Assembly: GCF_015690345.1 (NCBI RefSeq)
Contig: NZ_JADPUN010000177.1
Location: 16,203-80,202 of the forward strand
Length of the DNA: 64,000 bases
Direction: 5' to 3'
Source: Plantactinospora alkalitolerans
GTDB taxonomy: Bacteria > Actinomycetota > Actinomycetes > Mycobacteriales > Micromonosporaceae
A program made the translations under genes and the position numbers. Below are positions 7,832-16,361 of this stretch, piece by piece. Each line of letters starts with the position of its first letter. Positions within the stretch are counted from its first letter, which is position 1. Under the pieces are notes generated by a model, which made no database searches, was not told the DNA's origin, and worked only from the letters and a program-made list of their open reading frames with translations.

Positions 7832-9520
7832 TCAGAACCGGGCCGGTTCCCGGTAGACGCCCCATTCGGCGCGCAGTGCGTCACAGATCTCCCCCAGGGT
7901 CGCTTCGGCGCGTACCGCGTCCAGCATCGGCGGAATGAGGTTCTCCCCGGTCCGGGCGACGTCGACCATCCGGGCCAGGGCCGCCGTCACGGCGTCGGCG
8001 TTCCGGCCGGTTCTGCGATCGCCCAGCAGCCGGCGCTGCTCCACCTCGACCTCGTGCGAGACCCGCATGATCTCCAGCTCCTTGGCGATCGTCCCGGTGT
8101 GGCAGTTCACTCCGACGATCCGCTTGTCGCCCTTCTCCAGCGCCTGCTGGTAGACGAAGGCCGACTCGGCGATCTGGCCGGTGAACCAACCGTCCTCGAT
8201 CCCGCGCAGGATGCCGGAGGTCATCGGCCCGATCGGGTGCGGCCCCTCCCCGCCGAGCTGCCGGATCCGGCTGAAGATCTCTTCCGCCTCGGCTTCGAGC
8301 CTGTCGGTGAGCGCCTCGACGTACCAGGAGCCACCGAGCGGATCGGCCACATTGGTGACTCCGGTCTCCTCCATCAGTACCTGCTGGGTCCGCAGCGCGA
8401 TCTCGGCGGACGAGTCGCTGGGCAACGCCAGGGTTTCGTCCAGCGCATTGGTGTGCAGCGAGTTGGTGCCGCCGAGCACCGCGGCGAGCGCCTCGACCGC
8501 GGTGCGTACGACATTGTTGACCGGCTGTTGGGCGGTCAGCGACACCCCGGCGGTCTGGGTGTGGAAGCGCAGCCAGAGCGCGCGCTCGTCGGTGGCGCCG
8601 TACACCTCGCGCAACCATCGGGCCCAGATCCGGCGCGCGGCCCGGAACTTGGCGATCTCCTCGAAGAAGTCGACGTGCGAGTCGAAGAAGAAGCTCAGGC
8701 CGGGCGCGAAGCTGTTGACGTCCAGGCCCCGGGACAGTCCCAGTTCGACGTAGCCGAACCCGTCCGCGAGGGTGTACGCCAACTCCTGCGCGGCGGTCGA
8801 CCCGGCCTCCCGGATGTGGTAGCCGGAGACCGACAGCGGCTTGTAGCGGGGGATCTCCCGCGCGCAGTACTCCATCAGGTCGCCGATCAACCGCAGGTGC
8901 GGCTCGGGATCGAAGAGCCACTCCTTCTGCGCGATGTACTCCTTGAAGATGTCGGTCTGGAGCGTTCCGTCGAGTGCGGAGATGTCGGCGCCCTGCCGTT
9001 CGGCGGCCACCAGGTACATGCAGAAGACCGGTACCGCCGGGCCCGAGATGGTCATCGAGGTGGTCACCCCGGCGAGGTCGATTCCGTCGAACAGCGTCTC
9101 CATGTCCGCCGCCGAGTCGATCGCCACCCCACAGTGCCCGACCTCGCCGAGCGCCTGCGGGTCGTCGGAGTCCCGGCCCATCAGGGTCGGCATGTCGAAG
9201 GCGACGGACAGTCCGCCGCCACCCGCGCCGAGGATCATCTTGTAGCGCTCGTTGGTCTGCCGGGCGTTGCCGAACCCGGCGAACTGCCGGATCGTCCAGG
9301 TCCGCCCCCGGTAGCCGGTCGGGTACAACCCCCGGGTGTACGGGTACTCGCCCGGCCAGCCGATCCGCTCGAAGCCGGGATGGGCGGTCCCGGGTTGGGG
9401 GCCGTACACCGGTTCGACGGGCAGGCCGGAGAGTGTGGTGAAGTCCGCGTCCCGCTTGCGTGCCGCGTCGTACCGGGCCTGCCAGCGGGCTCGACCAGCG
9501 GCGATTTCGTCGGCGTTCAT
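7832..9520 (-). CDS. icmA: Isobutyryl-CoA mutase large subunit (IcmA type)
   Basis: B12-dependent acyl-CoA mutase large subunit of 562 residues with the substrate-binding TIM-barrel domain only; no cobalamin-binding domain is attached. Two residues that separate mutases are Phe80 (TIRQFAGF) and Gln198 (EYIAQKEW). Methylmalonyl-CoA mutase has Tyr and Arg there, while IcmA of Streptomyces has exactly Phe80 and Gln198. So interconversion of isobutyryl-CoA and n-butyryl-CoA is the likely reaction, linking valine breakdown to butyrate. The about 140-residue small subunit that carries B12 is not in the window. The ATG at 9520 follows GGAAGG. MeaB, which services such mutases, lies 1.4 kb upstream on the same strand. 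Confidence 0.9.
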   Translation of the reverse strand: MNADEIAAGRARWQARYDAARKRDADFTTLSGLPVEPVYGPQPGTAHPGFERIGWPGEYPYTRGLYPTGYRGRTWTIRQFAGFGNARQTNERYKMILGAGGGGLSVAFDMPTLMGRDSDDPQALGEVGHCGVAIDSAADMETLFDGIDLAGVTTSMTISGPAVPVFCMYLVAAERQGADISALDGTLQTDIFKEYIAQKEWLFDPEPHLRLIGDLMEYCAREIPRYKPLSVSGYHIREAGSTAAQELAYTLADGFGYVELGLSRGLDVNSFAPGLSFFFDSHVDFFEEIAKFRAARRIWARWLREVYGATDERALWLRFHTQTAGVSLTAQQPVNNVVRTAVEALAAVLGGTNSLHTNALDETLALPSDSSAEIALRTQQVLMEETGVTNVADPLGGSWYVEALTDRLEAEAEEIFSRIRQLGGEGPHPIGPMTSGILRGIEDGWFTGQIAESAFVYQQALEKGDKRIVGVNCHTGTIAKELEIMRVSHEVEVEQRRLLGDRRTGRNADAVTAALARMVDVARTGENLIPPMLDAVRAEATLGEICDALRAEWGVYREPARF

Positions 9521-9594
9521 CGGGAAGGCCTCCTTGCGATCCTCGACTGCGCCCCGAGTGTAGAGGCCCGACCTGAACGATCGCTAAGGAGAGT

Positions 9595-9657
9595 CGTGAT
9601 CAAGGGATCTTCCGGGTTCGAGCCGGCGCGATTCCGGACGAAAGATCCCTGATCACG
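9595..9657. repeat. Imperfect inverted repeat between Gls24 and icmA genes
   Basis: Arms CGTGATCAAGGGATCTT (9595-9611) and AAGATCCCTGATCACG (9642-9657) differ by one inserted A and enclose 30 nt. It follows the Gls24 stop by about 45 nt in the direction of transcription. It could be that gene's terminator or a member of a dispersed palindrome family; only a genome search can tell. Confidence 0.55.
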
Positions 9658-9700
9658 GTGATTGGCGGCCACCCCACCCCCGGCCGCAGGGTCGGGGCGG

Positions 9701-10159
9701 TCAGGCTCCGGCGGCCGGCGGCGCGTTCAGCTCGATGTCGTCGACCTTCACGTTCACCTCGGCGACCTGAAGGCCGTAGTTCTCGACCGCCTCGATCACC
9801 TTGGCCCGGACCGCCTCGGTCACCTCGTGCACGACGTGGCCCGCCTGGATCACCAGGACGACCCTGATGGTCGCACTGGTTCCCTTCACCTCGGCCGAGA
9901 CGCCTCGCCCGGCGTCGCCCACCTCGTCCAGCCCGACCTTGTCCAGCACGCTGTTGAAGAACCGCGCCACGTCGCCACCCAGATCGGCGACACCCGGCAC
10001 CGAACGGGCCGCCGTACCCGCGATCTTCTCCACGACCTCTTCGGACACCTCGGTGGCGCCCCTCGGCGCGGCGGCCGGCGCGGGCTGGGCTACCGGCGCG
10101 GGCTGGGCGGCCGGCGCGGTGCTCTCCGGCGCCTGGCCAGAATCGTTAACGTCGGTCAT
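9701..10159 (-). CDS. Asp23/Gls24 family envelope stress protein
   Basis: Protein of 152 residues. After an Ala/Pro-rich leader with PAAQPAP-type repeats (about 10-35), a DUF322/Asp23-Gls24 domain fills the rest: TEVSEEVVEKIAGTAARSVPGV, then the beta-alpha repeats ending in VNVKVDDIEL. Members are linked to cell-envelope stress and alkaline shock in Firmicutes; the actinobacterial function is not defined. The start is the ATG at 10159. It lies alone between icmA and the DUF2000 gene, and several-fold paralogues are common in actinomycetes. No membrane segment is visible. Confidence 0.85.
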   Translation of the reverse strand: MTDVNDSGQAPESTAPAAQPAPVAQPAPAAAPRGATEVSEEVVEKIAGTAARSVPGVADLGGDVARFFNSVLDKVGLDEVGDAGRGVSAEVKGTSATIRVVLVIQAGHVVHEVTEAVRAKVIEAVENYGLQVAEVNVKVDDIELNAPPAAGA

Positions 10160-10493
10160 TCTTCGTCTCTCCCCTGGTCTCGACGGCCTGGCACGGCGCC
10201 GTCAGCGTTGACGGAGCCTACTCGCCGCGGGCAACCAACGACGGAACTGACACATTCTCGCTGTTTCGCCGGCCGCATCCCGGCCCCGTCCAGCGGCTCG
10301 GAGTCCACAGTCGCCGCGACGGAGCGCTCCGAAGTGGGCACCGAGTGGCGCCGAAAGCACGCACGCAAAGAACGTACAAGACCCACCCCCACCACCCCAC
10401 GCATGCTCGCCGAGCGTAAGGAAGGGCCCCCTGTTATCGCTTTTTGTAGATAAAGGGCCCCTTCCTAACCACTGCGAGCCCGAGGAGTTCGAG
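10160..10493. other. 334-bp divergent intergenic region
   Basis: Lies between the leftward Gls24 and rightward DUF2000 genes and should hold both promoters. It contains the palindromic element at 10417-10469. I see no credible coding frame. Confidence 0.6.
10417..10469. repeat. Intergenic palindrome, Micromonosporaceae-type dispersed repeat candidate
   Basis: About 20-bp arms reading AAGGAAGGGCCCCCTGTTAT and its near complement (ending CCCCTTCCTAACC), with a central GCTTTTTGTA loop. The arms pair with only a few mismatches. I recall very similar AGGAAGGGGCCC palindromes from many Micromonospora and Salinispora intergenic regions; this is memory, not a search. It ends 24 bp before the DUF2000 start codon and so would be in its 5' leader. 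Confidence 0.7.
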
Positions 10494-10946
10494 ATGAGCG
10501 TTTCCGTTCCCACCAGCGAGCCGGAGGCGGCGCGGGTACGGTTCGACACCAAGATCGCCGTACTGCTCCGCGCCGACCTGGCCGGCTGGCAGCGGCTCAA
10601 CGTCACCGCGTTCCTGTGCAGTGGCATCGCCGGAGCCGAACCGGATCTGCTGGGTGCCGAGTACCTGGACGCCGACGGAACCCGTTACCTGCCGATGTTC
10701 CGCCAGCCTGTACTGGTCTTCGCGGGTGATCGGGACACCGTCATCGGCGCGCACCGGCGTGCCGTCGAGCGTGGGATGCGAATCGCCGTGTTCACCGAGG
10801 AACTCTTCCGGACCGGCAACGACCGGGACAACCGCGCGGCGGTACGGGCCGTCGGGCGGGACCGGCTCGAGGTGGTGGGACTGGCCGTGCACGGACCGAA
10901 GAACGCGGTCGACAAGCACATGAAGGGCGCCGTCCTGCACCCGTGA
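10494..10946 (+). CDS. DUF2000 family protein
   Basis: Protein of 150 residues matching the DUF2000 pattern: FDTKIAVLLRADLAGWQRLN near the N-terminus, a central LPMFRQPVLVFAGD strand and a C-terminal GLAVHGPKNAVDKHMKGA. The fold is reported to resemble peptidyl-tRNA hydrolase 2, but no activity is established. The ATG at 10494 follows GAGGAGTTCGAG. It is divergent from Gls24 and convergent with meaB, so it is monocistronic. A palindromic repeat lies in its leader. Confidence 0.8.
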   Translation: MSVSVPTSEPEAARVRFDTKIAVLLRADLAGWQRLNVTAFLCSGIAGAEPDLLGAEYLDADGTRYLPMFRQPVLVFAGDRDTVIGAHRRAVERGMRIAVFTEELFRTGNDRDNRAAVRAVGRDRLEVVGLAVHGPKNAVDKHMKGAVLHP

Positions 10947-10956
10947 ACCGGAGCGG

Positions 10957-12054
10957 TCAGCCGGCGTGGTGACCGAGTTGGTCGAGCAGCTCGGCGGCGG
11001 CGGCGTACGGGTCCAGCACGCCGTCGGCCACCCGTGCGGCGAGCCCTGCGAGCGGCGTACCCGCGCGCAGCGAGCCCATCCGGTCCCGAAGGGTGCCGAG
11101 CGCGATCGCCTCGACCTCGGCGGCGGCCCGCGCCTCGCGGCGCTGCCGCAGCTCGCCGTGCTCGACCAGCCAGCCGCGGTGTTTCTCGATCGCCGTGACG
11201 AGTTCGTCGATCCCCTCGCCCCGGGTGGCCACCGCGCGCACCACGCGTGGCCGCCATGCCCCGGCACCGCGCTCGCCCAGCGCGATCATGCCCTGGATGT
11301 CCCGGACGGTGGCGTCCGCGCCGTCCCGGTCGGCCTTGTTGACGACGAACACGTCGGCGATCTCCAGGATGCCGGCCTTAACCGCCTGGATCGCGTCGCC
11401 CATTCCCGGCGCGAGCAGCACCAGCGTGGTGTCGGCCAGCGAGGCGACCTCCACCTCGGCCTGGCCGACCCCCACGGTCTCCACCAGTACGACGTCGCAG
11501 CCGGCGCCTTCCAGCACCCGGACCGCCTGCGGGGTGGCCGCCGCCAGCCCGCCCAGGTGACCCCGGCTGGACATGGACCTGATGTAGACACCGGGATCGG
11601 TGGCGTGGTCCTGCATCCGGACCCGGTCGCCGAGGATCGCCCCACCGGTGAACGGGCTGGACGGGTCCACGGCGAGCACCCCGACCCGGTGGTCGCGGGC
11701 CCGCAACGCCCGGACGAGTTCGTTGGTGGTGGTCGACTTGCCCACCCCGGGCGATCCGGTCAGGCCGATCACCTGGGCTGCGCCGGTGTGCGGCGCGAGA
11801 GCCGCCGCGACCTGCGGCAGCAGTTCGTCGCCCGACTCGACCAGGGTGATCAATCGGGCCACCGCCCGTGGATCACCGTCCCGGGCCCGGCTGACCAGCG
11901 CCGGCACGTCCCGACTCCGCCGTACCGGCCCCGCCGGAGTGGCCACCCGCGAACCGTCGCCAGCCCGCGCCGTCGGGGCATCGCCTGGCCGCGCCGTCGG
12001 GGCATCGCCTGGCCGCGTCGTCGGGGCCGGACCTGCGGAACGCGGCGCCGTCAC
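10957..12054 (-). CDS. meaB: Methylmalonyl-CoA mutase-associated GTPase MeaB
   Basis: G3E-family GTPase of 365 residues that loads and protects B12-dependent acyl-CoA mutases. The P-loop GSPGVGKST is at 100-108, [13 protein letters not shown] at 192-204 and the guanine-specificity NKAD at 239-242. The start GTG at 12054 overlaps the thiolase stop codon (GTGA), so the two are translationally coupled. Residues 10-40 are a repeated DAPTARPG segment made by a 24-bp tandem repeat, absent from the usual about 320-residue MeaB. A later in-frame GTG near residue 37 could bypass it. The clear partner in the window is the mutase at 7832-9520. Confidence 0.92.
   Translation of the reverse strand: MTAPRSAGPAPTTRPGDAPTARPGDAPTARAGDGSRVATPAGPVRRSRDVPALVSRARDGDPRAVARLITLVESGDELLPQVAAALAPHTGAAQVIGLTGSPGVGKSTTTNELVRALRARDHRVGVLAVDPSSPFTGGAILGDRVRMQDHATDPGVYIRSMSSRGHLGGLAAATPQAVRVLEGAGCDVVLVETVGVGQAEVEVASLADTTLVLLAPGMGDAIQAVKAGILEIADVFVVNKADRDGADATVRDIQGMIALGERGAGAWRPRVVRAVATRGEGIDELVTAIEKHRGWLVEHGELRQRREARAAAEVEAIALGTLRDRMGSLRAGTPLAGLAARVADGVLDPYAAAAELLDQLGHHAG
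11963..12030. repeat. 24-bp tandem repeat at the 5' end of meaB
   Basis: Copies at 11963, 11987 and a partial third at 12011, each containing the core CGCGCCGTCGGGGCATCGCC. In frame, it encodes DAPTARPG repeats. Confidence 0.85.
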
Positions 12055-13250
12055 TCCTGCCCGCCACCCTGCCGGGGCACGTGGATGATCAGCGCGTCGC
12101 CCTGGCCACCACCACCGCAGAGTGCCGCCGCCCCGGTGCCGCCACCCCGGCGTCGCAGTTCCATCGCCAGGGTGAGGACCAGCCGGGCCCCGGACATCCC
12201 GATCGGGTGGCCGAGCGCGATCGCTCCGCCGTTTACGTTCACGATCTCGGGGCTCACTCCGAGGTCACGGGTCGACTTGACACCGACCTGGGCGAACGCC
12301 TCATTGATCTCGATCAGATCCAGGTTGGCGACGGAGAGCCCGCCCTTGCGGAGCGCGTGCTCGATGGCGTTGGACGGCTGCGAGTGCAGCGAGTTGTCGG
12401 GACCGGCGACGTTGCCGTGCGCGCCGATCTCGGCGAGCCAGGTCAGGCCGAGTTCCCTGGCCTTGGCCTCGCTCATCACCACCACCGCACAGGCGCCGTC
12501 GGAGATCGGCGACGAGCTGCCGGCGGTGATCGTCCCGTCCGGAGTGAACGCGGGGCGCAGCCGGGCCAGGGACTCGACGGTGGTGTCCGGACGGATCCCC
12601 TCGTCCTCGCTGATCACCAGCGGGTCGCCCTTGCGCTGCGGAACCGTCACCGGAACGATCTCGTCGGCGAAGGCACCGTTCTTCTGCGCGGCGGCGGCCC
12701 GCTGGTGGCTGGCCGCCGCGAAGGTGTCCTGCTCGGTACGGCTGATCCCGTGCCGGGAGTTGTGCCGCTCCGTGGACTCGCCCATCGCGCAGCAGTCCCA
12801 GGGGTCGGTCAGGCCGTCCAGCGCCATGTGGTCGGAGATCACCACGTCGCCGTACTTGTAGCCGGCCCGCTGACCGCGCAGCAGGTGCGGGGCGTTGGTC
12901 ATCGACTCCATCCCGCCGGCCACCACGATGTCGAACTCGCCGGCCCGGATGAGCTGGTCGGCCAGGGCGATCGCGTCGAGGCCGGAGAGGCAGACCTTGT
13001 TGATGGTCAGCGCGGGTACGGACATCGGAATGCCCGCCTCGACGGCCGCCTGTCGGGCCGGGATCTGGCCGGCACCGGCCTGGAGCACCTGCCCCATGAT
13101 CACGTACTGCACCTGGTCGGCAGGGACACCGGACCGCTCCAGGGCGGCCCGGATGGCGATCCCACCGAGCTTCGTCGCCGGAAAGTCCTTGAGGTTGCCC
13201 AGCAGCCGCCCCATCGGGGTACGGGCGCCGCTGACGATCACGGATGCCAT
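12051..13250 (-). CDS. Acetyl-CoA C-acetyltransferase (thiolase)
   Basis: Thiolase of 399 residues that condenses or cleaves acetoacetyl-CoA. The nucleophile Cys87 sits in [10 protein letters not shown]; the His in [16 protein letters not shown] (about 350) and the Cys in [11 protein letters not shown] (about 380) complete the active site. The length is that of biosynthetic/degradative type II thiolases. The ATG at 13250 is preceded by a GGCGAGAG region. It is the first gene of a two-gene leftward operon with meaB and is divergent from the methylmalonyl-CoA epimerase, a grouping I recall also from Streptomyces coelicolor (SCO5398-5400 area). It fits branched-chain or odd-chain acyl-CoA metabolism. 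Confidence 0.93.
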   Translation of the reverse strand: MASVIVSGARTPMGRLLGNLKDFPATKLGGIAIRAALERSGVPADQVQYVIMGQVLQAGAGQIPARQAAVEAGIPMSVPALTINKVCLSGLDAIALADQLIRAGEFDIVVAGGMESMTNAPHLLRGQRAGYKYGDVVISDHMALDGLTDPWDCCAMGESTERHNSRHGISRTEQDTFAAASHQRAAAAQKNGAFADEIVPVTVPQRKGDPLVISEDEGIRPDTTVESLARLRPAFTPDGTITAGSSSPISDGACAVVVMSEAKARELGLTWLAEIGAHGNVAGPDNSLHSQPSNAIEHALRKGGLSVANLDLIEINEAFAQVGVKSTRDLGVSPEIVNVNGGAIALGHPIGMSGARLVLTLAMELRRRGGGTGAAALCGGGGQGDALIIHVPRQGGGQE

Positions 13251-13315
13251 CGAAACTCTCGCCTCCGGGGGGACCTGGCGAAACGCCTTAACGTCGGTTA
13301 GGTCAGACTATCGCG

Positions 13316-13912
13316 GTGGACGACGACGACTCGGTCTGGCCCGCTGCCGACAATGTCACAGGCACCGGTGACGTCACAGGCACTGACAACGCCACAGGCA
13401 CTGGCAACGTCACAGGGATCGACAACGCCACAGGCACTGGCAACGTCACAGGGATCGACAACGCCACAGGCGCTGACAACGTCGCGGGGATCGGCCTGCT
13501 CCGTATCGATCATGTCGGGGTGGCGGTTTGGGACCTCGACGCGGCGATCGAGTTCTACCAGCGGGTCTTCGGGATGCGCTGCGTACACACCGAGACGAAC
13601 ACGGAGCAGGGCGTCCGCGAGGCGATGCTGAGCGTCGGCCCGACACCGGCCGGCGGCTGCGTACAACTGCTGGCACCGTTGACCCCGGAGGCCCCGATCG
13701 CGAAGTTCCTGAACCGGTTCGGGCCGGGCGTCCAGCAGGTGGCGTACACGGTGGCGGACGTCGATGCCGCCTGTGCCGCGCTGCGCGACCGGGGCGTGCG
13801 CGTGCTCTACGAGACGCCGAGACGCGGCACCGCGGGGTCCCGGATCAACTTCGTACATCCCCGGGACGCCGGTGGGGTGCTGGTGGAACTGGTCGAACCC
13901 GCGAAGGGATGA
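13316..13912 (+). CDS. mce: Methylmalonyl-CoA epimerase with repetitive N-terminal extension
   Basis: Vicinal-oxygen-chelate superfamily enzyme that interconverts (2R)- and (2S)-methylmalonyl-CoA. The domain runs from about residue 60 (LLRIDHVGVAVWDLDAAIEF) to 195 (VHPRDAGGVLVELVEP), the usual 135-150 residues. Before it lie about 48 residues made of eight 6-residue DN-V/A-TG-T/I units from an 18-bp tandem repeat. No ATG or GTG occurs between the repeat and the domain, so the repeat must be translated. The GTG at 13316 has almost no Shine-Dalgarno sequence and the message may be near-leaderless. The 65-bp gap to the divergent thiolase must hold both promoters. Confidence 0.87.
   Translation: MDDDDSVWPAADNVTGTGDVTGTDNATGTGNVTGIDNATGTGNVTGIDNATGADNVAGIGLLRIDHVGVAVWDLDAAIEFYQRVFGMRCVHTETNTEQGVREAMLSVGPTPAGGCVQLLAPLTPEAPIAKFLNRFGPGVQQVAYTVADVDAACAALRDRGVRVLYETPRRGTAGSRINFVHPRDAGGVLVELVEPAKG
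13349..13492. repeat. 18-bp tandem repeat, 8 copies, in the epimerase 5' coding region
   Basis: Eight contiguous 18-bp units from 13349 to 13492, typified by GACAACGCCACAGGCACT alternating with GGCAACGTCACAGGGATC, so a 36-bp higher-order unit is also visible at 13385-13456. Units near the ends are more diverged than the middle ones, as expected for recent expansion in the centre. Confidence 0.95.
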
Positions 13913-13940
13913 GCCCGGCGGGACGGGCGAGGGTCGTTGG

Positions 13941-14822
13941 TCAGGCCGGCACGGTGTCGTACGACTCGATCAGCTCGGCCGGCAGCGGCGCCAGGTCGGT
14001 CGCCCGCAGGAAGTCGCCGAGGGTCGTCCCGGTGCATTCCGAGTCGACGTTCCGCGCGCCGGCCCGAGCCTGCACGTCCCGGAGGTTGACGGCCCGGAAG
14101 TCGATGGAGAACCGGGTCCGGCCCGAGGTGTTCGGCACGGTGCTGTGCAACTGGGCGCCGGAGAAGAGCAGGACGCCGCCGGGCGGGGTGACCACCCGGA
14201 GATCCGGCTCCGGTTCGAGGTCCTGCAGGGCCGCAGGCTGCTTGCGGGTCTCGGCGTGTACCTGCTGGGCGGCGCTGGTCCGCCCGTGCGCCACCCACTC
14301 GGCGTAGTTGTAGTTCCGGGAGCTGTTCGGGATCCCGGTGTCGAAGTATCTCGGGTGGAAGGCCATCACGTTGGACTCCGCCACGTCGTACACCGGCATC
14401 CAGAAGTTCAGCTGGGACATCGGCGCGGAGAACCAGGTGTCCCGGTGGGACTCGAACTGGAGGGTCAGGCCGGCGTTGAGGTACTCGCTGGTCATCGTGC
14501 GGAGCCGGGGGACGTCGAAGTACGTCTGCGCCGGATCCGCGCCGAGGTCGGAGAGCATGCCCCGGACGAGTTCGGCGCTCCGCGGATGGTTGATGAAGCT
14601 CGGCTTGAGCTCGGCCAGCACCCGTACGTAGTCCGGACCGGCGAGGTGGTGCTGGGCGTCGGGCGGGAAGTGTGGTGTGAACGCCGTCTCGACCATCTGC
14701 CGGGCGAAGGCGACCAGCGCCATCGAGTGCGGCGTCGGCGAGTAGACGAACAGGTCCCCGGCGAAGAGCCTCTTCCGACGCTCGTCGTCGGACATCGGCG
14801 AGTCGAAGTGCAGCACCGTCAC
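13941..14822 (-). CDS. Phytanoyl-CoA dioxygenase-like Fe(II)/2-oxoglutarate oxygenase
   Basis: Protein of 293 residues of the PhyH-like non-haem iron oxygenase type; the substrate is unknown. The facial triad is visible as His126-x-Asp128 (FESHRDTWF) and His226 (SGAQLHSTVPN), with Arg237 (SGRTRFSIDFR) placed to bind 2-oxoglutarate. The GTG at 14822 is chosen because AGGAGG lies 5 nt upstream. A frame extension to 15599 runs into the divergent oxidoreductase gene and its repeats, so it is a shadow. It is convergent with the epimerase and divergent from the F420-type oxidoreductase. Nothing else in the neighbourhood names a pathway. Confidence 0.82.
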   Translation of the reverse strand: MTVLHFDSPMSDDERRKRLFAGDLFVYSPTPHSMALVAFARQMVETAFTPHFPPDAQHHLAGPDYVRVLAELKPSFINHPRSAELVRGMLSDLGADPAQTYFDVPRLRTMTSEYLNAGLTLQFESHRDTWFSAPMSQLNFWMPVYDVAESNVMAFHPRYFDTGIPNSSRNYNYAEWVAHGRTSAAQQVHAETRKQPAALQDLEPEPDLRVVTPPGGVLLFSGAQLHSTVPNTSGRTRFSIDFRAVNLRDVQARAGARNVDSECTGTTLGDFLRATDLAPLPAELIESYDTVPA

Positions 14823-15003
14823 TGAGGCCTCCTGCGGTAGCTCCCGGTAGGTCTGCGCAGCGGTCACGGTAGGCGGCGTCCGGCGGCCGGCGGAAGCGGC
14901 CGTGCGGTCGGGGCGGCGCCCGTGTCGCGAATCCGACTTCACGAAGCGCGACGAGCCGGTCACGTACGACCGCCTCGGGGATCCGGGCACATAGAGTCGG
15001 ACG

Positions 15004-16128
15004 ATGCCGCCGCGCCCGCCCCTGGAGAGTCGGACGACGCCGCCCGCGCCCACCCGTGGCGAGCCACCCGCCGGGCGGTCCGTCCAGCCACCCGCCGGGC
15101 GGGGAACCGAGCCACCCGCCGGGCGGGGAACCGAGCCATCCGCCGGACGGTCCGTCCAGCCACCCGCGTACCGGTCCGTCCCGGCGCGGCCGTTCCGGTT
15201 CACCGCCTCCATGCCCGCTCTCGACGGACCGGTGGCCCGCTGGCGCGACGAGATCCGCCGGATCGAGGACCTCGGCTTCAGCTCGGTCTCGATCTCCGAC
15301 CACCTCACCGGCGGCTGGGCGATGGACCCGCTCGTGGCGATGACCGTCGCCGCCGAGGCCACCACCCGGCTCCGGGTGTCGGCGATGGTCTTCTGCAACG
15401 ACTTCCGGCATCCGGTGCTGCTGCACAAGTCACTGGCCAACCTCGACGTCTTCTCCGGCGGCCGGGTCGAGGTCGGGCTCGGCGCCGGCTGGCTGCGCGA
15501 CGACCACGACGCGGCCGGTCTGCCGTTCGACCCGCCAGGGGTACGCGTCGAACGGCTGAGCGAGTCGATCGAGGTGCTACTCGGCCTGTTCGGGGACAAG
15601 CCGGTCAGTTTCGCCGGGCGGCACTATCAGGTCGCCGGGCTGGACGGTCTGCCCAAGCCGGTGCAGCGGCCCCATCCGCCGCTACTGGTGGGTGGCGGCA
15701 GCCGCCGGATCCTCGAACTGGCTGGCCGGCGTGCCGACATCGTCGGCATCAATCCGCGGCTCGCCCCGGACGTCGATCCGCTCGCCGCCGTCGACGAGAT
15801 GAGCCCGGAGCGCTTCGCCCGCAAGGTTGCCTGGGCCAGGGAGGCCGCAGTCGCCGCCGGTCGCGACCCGGGCGCGTTGGAGTTCCAGTTGCGGATGTTC
15901 GACGTACGGGTGGTGCACCGTGGTGTCGAGCACCAGGCCAGCTCCAGTCATGCCCGGCTCGCCGACCCGGCCGCGCTGGCCTCCTCGCCGTCGGTGCTGC
16001 ACGGCAGCGTCGACGAGTGTGTCGACCGGCTCCTCGCGATCCGGGAGCGGTACGGCGTCAACTACCTGCACCTGGGCGGCAACCTGGACGCCGCCGCGCC
16101 GATCGTGGCCCGGCTGGCCGGACGATGA
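15004..16128 (+). CDS. LLM-class F420-dependent oxidoreductase with repetitive N-terminus
   Basis: Luciferase-like monooxygenase fold enzyme of 374 residues. The TIM barrel starts at about residue 62 (ARPFRFTASMPALDGPVARW) and shows LGFSSVSISDHL, SGGRVEVGLGAGW and PPLLVGGGSRRILELAGR, typical of actinobacterial F420-using members that move hydride on small molecules. Residues 20-60 consist of five 8-residue PPAGRGTE-type units from a 24-bp tandem repeat. No start codon lies between repeat and barrel, so the extension is translated if the ATG at 15004 is right; its Shine-Dalgarno sequence is weak. F420 rather than FMN is inferred from the subfamily. It is divergent from the oxygenase gene, 181 bp away. 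Confidence 0.82.
   Translation: MPPRPPLESRTTPPAPTRGEPPAGRSVQPPAGRGTEPPAGRGTEPSAGRSVQPPAYRSVPARPFRFTASMPALDGPVARWRDEIRRIEDLGFSSVSISDHLTGGWAMDPLVAMTVAAEATTRLRVSAMVFCNDFRHPVLLHKSLANLDVFSGGRVEVGLGAGWLRDDHDAAGLPFDPPGVRVERLSESIEVLLGLFGDKPVSFAGRHYQVAGLDGLPKPVQRPHPPLLVGGGSRRILELAGRRADIVGINPRLAPDVDPLAAVDEMSPERFARKVAWAREAAVAAGRDPGALEFQLRMFDVRVVHRGVEHQASSSHARLADPAALASSPSVLHGSVDECVDRLLAIRERYGVNYLHLGGNLDAAAPIVARLAGR
15062..15181. repeat. 24-bp tandem repeat, 5 copies, in the oxidoreductase 5' coding region
   Basis: Units start at 15062, 15086, 15110, 15134 and 15158; each begins AGCCACCCGCCGGGCGG or a close variant. Two unit types alternate (ending TCCGTCC or GGAACCG), and the two central copies are identical. 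The array is in frame. Confidence 0.95.
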
Positions 16129-16361
16129 GCCGGTCGGCGAGCACGGCGGCGGCCGTGGCCGGTCGATCGCGGCGGTCGGTGCTCCCCGTCGGCGGTCGCG
16201 GCCGGCGACCCGAAACCGGCGAGCGAAGTGGCGAGCCAAACCGGCGACCGAAAGTGGAAAAGGTACGACCGTCCGGCGAGTTGTGTTGACCTTGTCATCT
16301 GCGCGCGATAGAACGGGCCGGCTCTTGCGAAGGACCCCGGGGAGTCTGCAAGTATGTCCCA

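Noticed and set aside
9610..9640. tRNA-like GGGTTCGAGCC T-arm
   Set aside because: No acceptor stem or anticodon arm can be folded around it; it is the loop of an inverted repeat.
7070..9652. 860-codon + strand frame over the thioredoxin and icmA genes
   Set aside because: Spans two real minus-strand genes and their gap; no domain or Shine-Dalgarno support. Shadow.
9521..9700. Cobalamin riboswitch before icmA
   Set aside because: No B12-box-like sequence in the upstream 180 bp.
10966..12861. 631-codon + strand frame over meaB and thiolase
   Set aside because: Antisense of two confidently identified enzymes.
13349..13492. CRISPR or iteron origin
   Set aside because: Contiguous in-frame coding repeat; no AT-rich region or DnaA-type boxes around it.
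13807..15599. Long minus-strand extensions of the PhyH-like gene
   Set aside because: The conserved domain starts at 14822 with an AGGAGG site; upstream the frame is the antisense of the repeat-bearing oxidoreductase gene.
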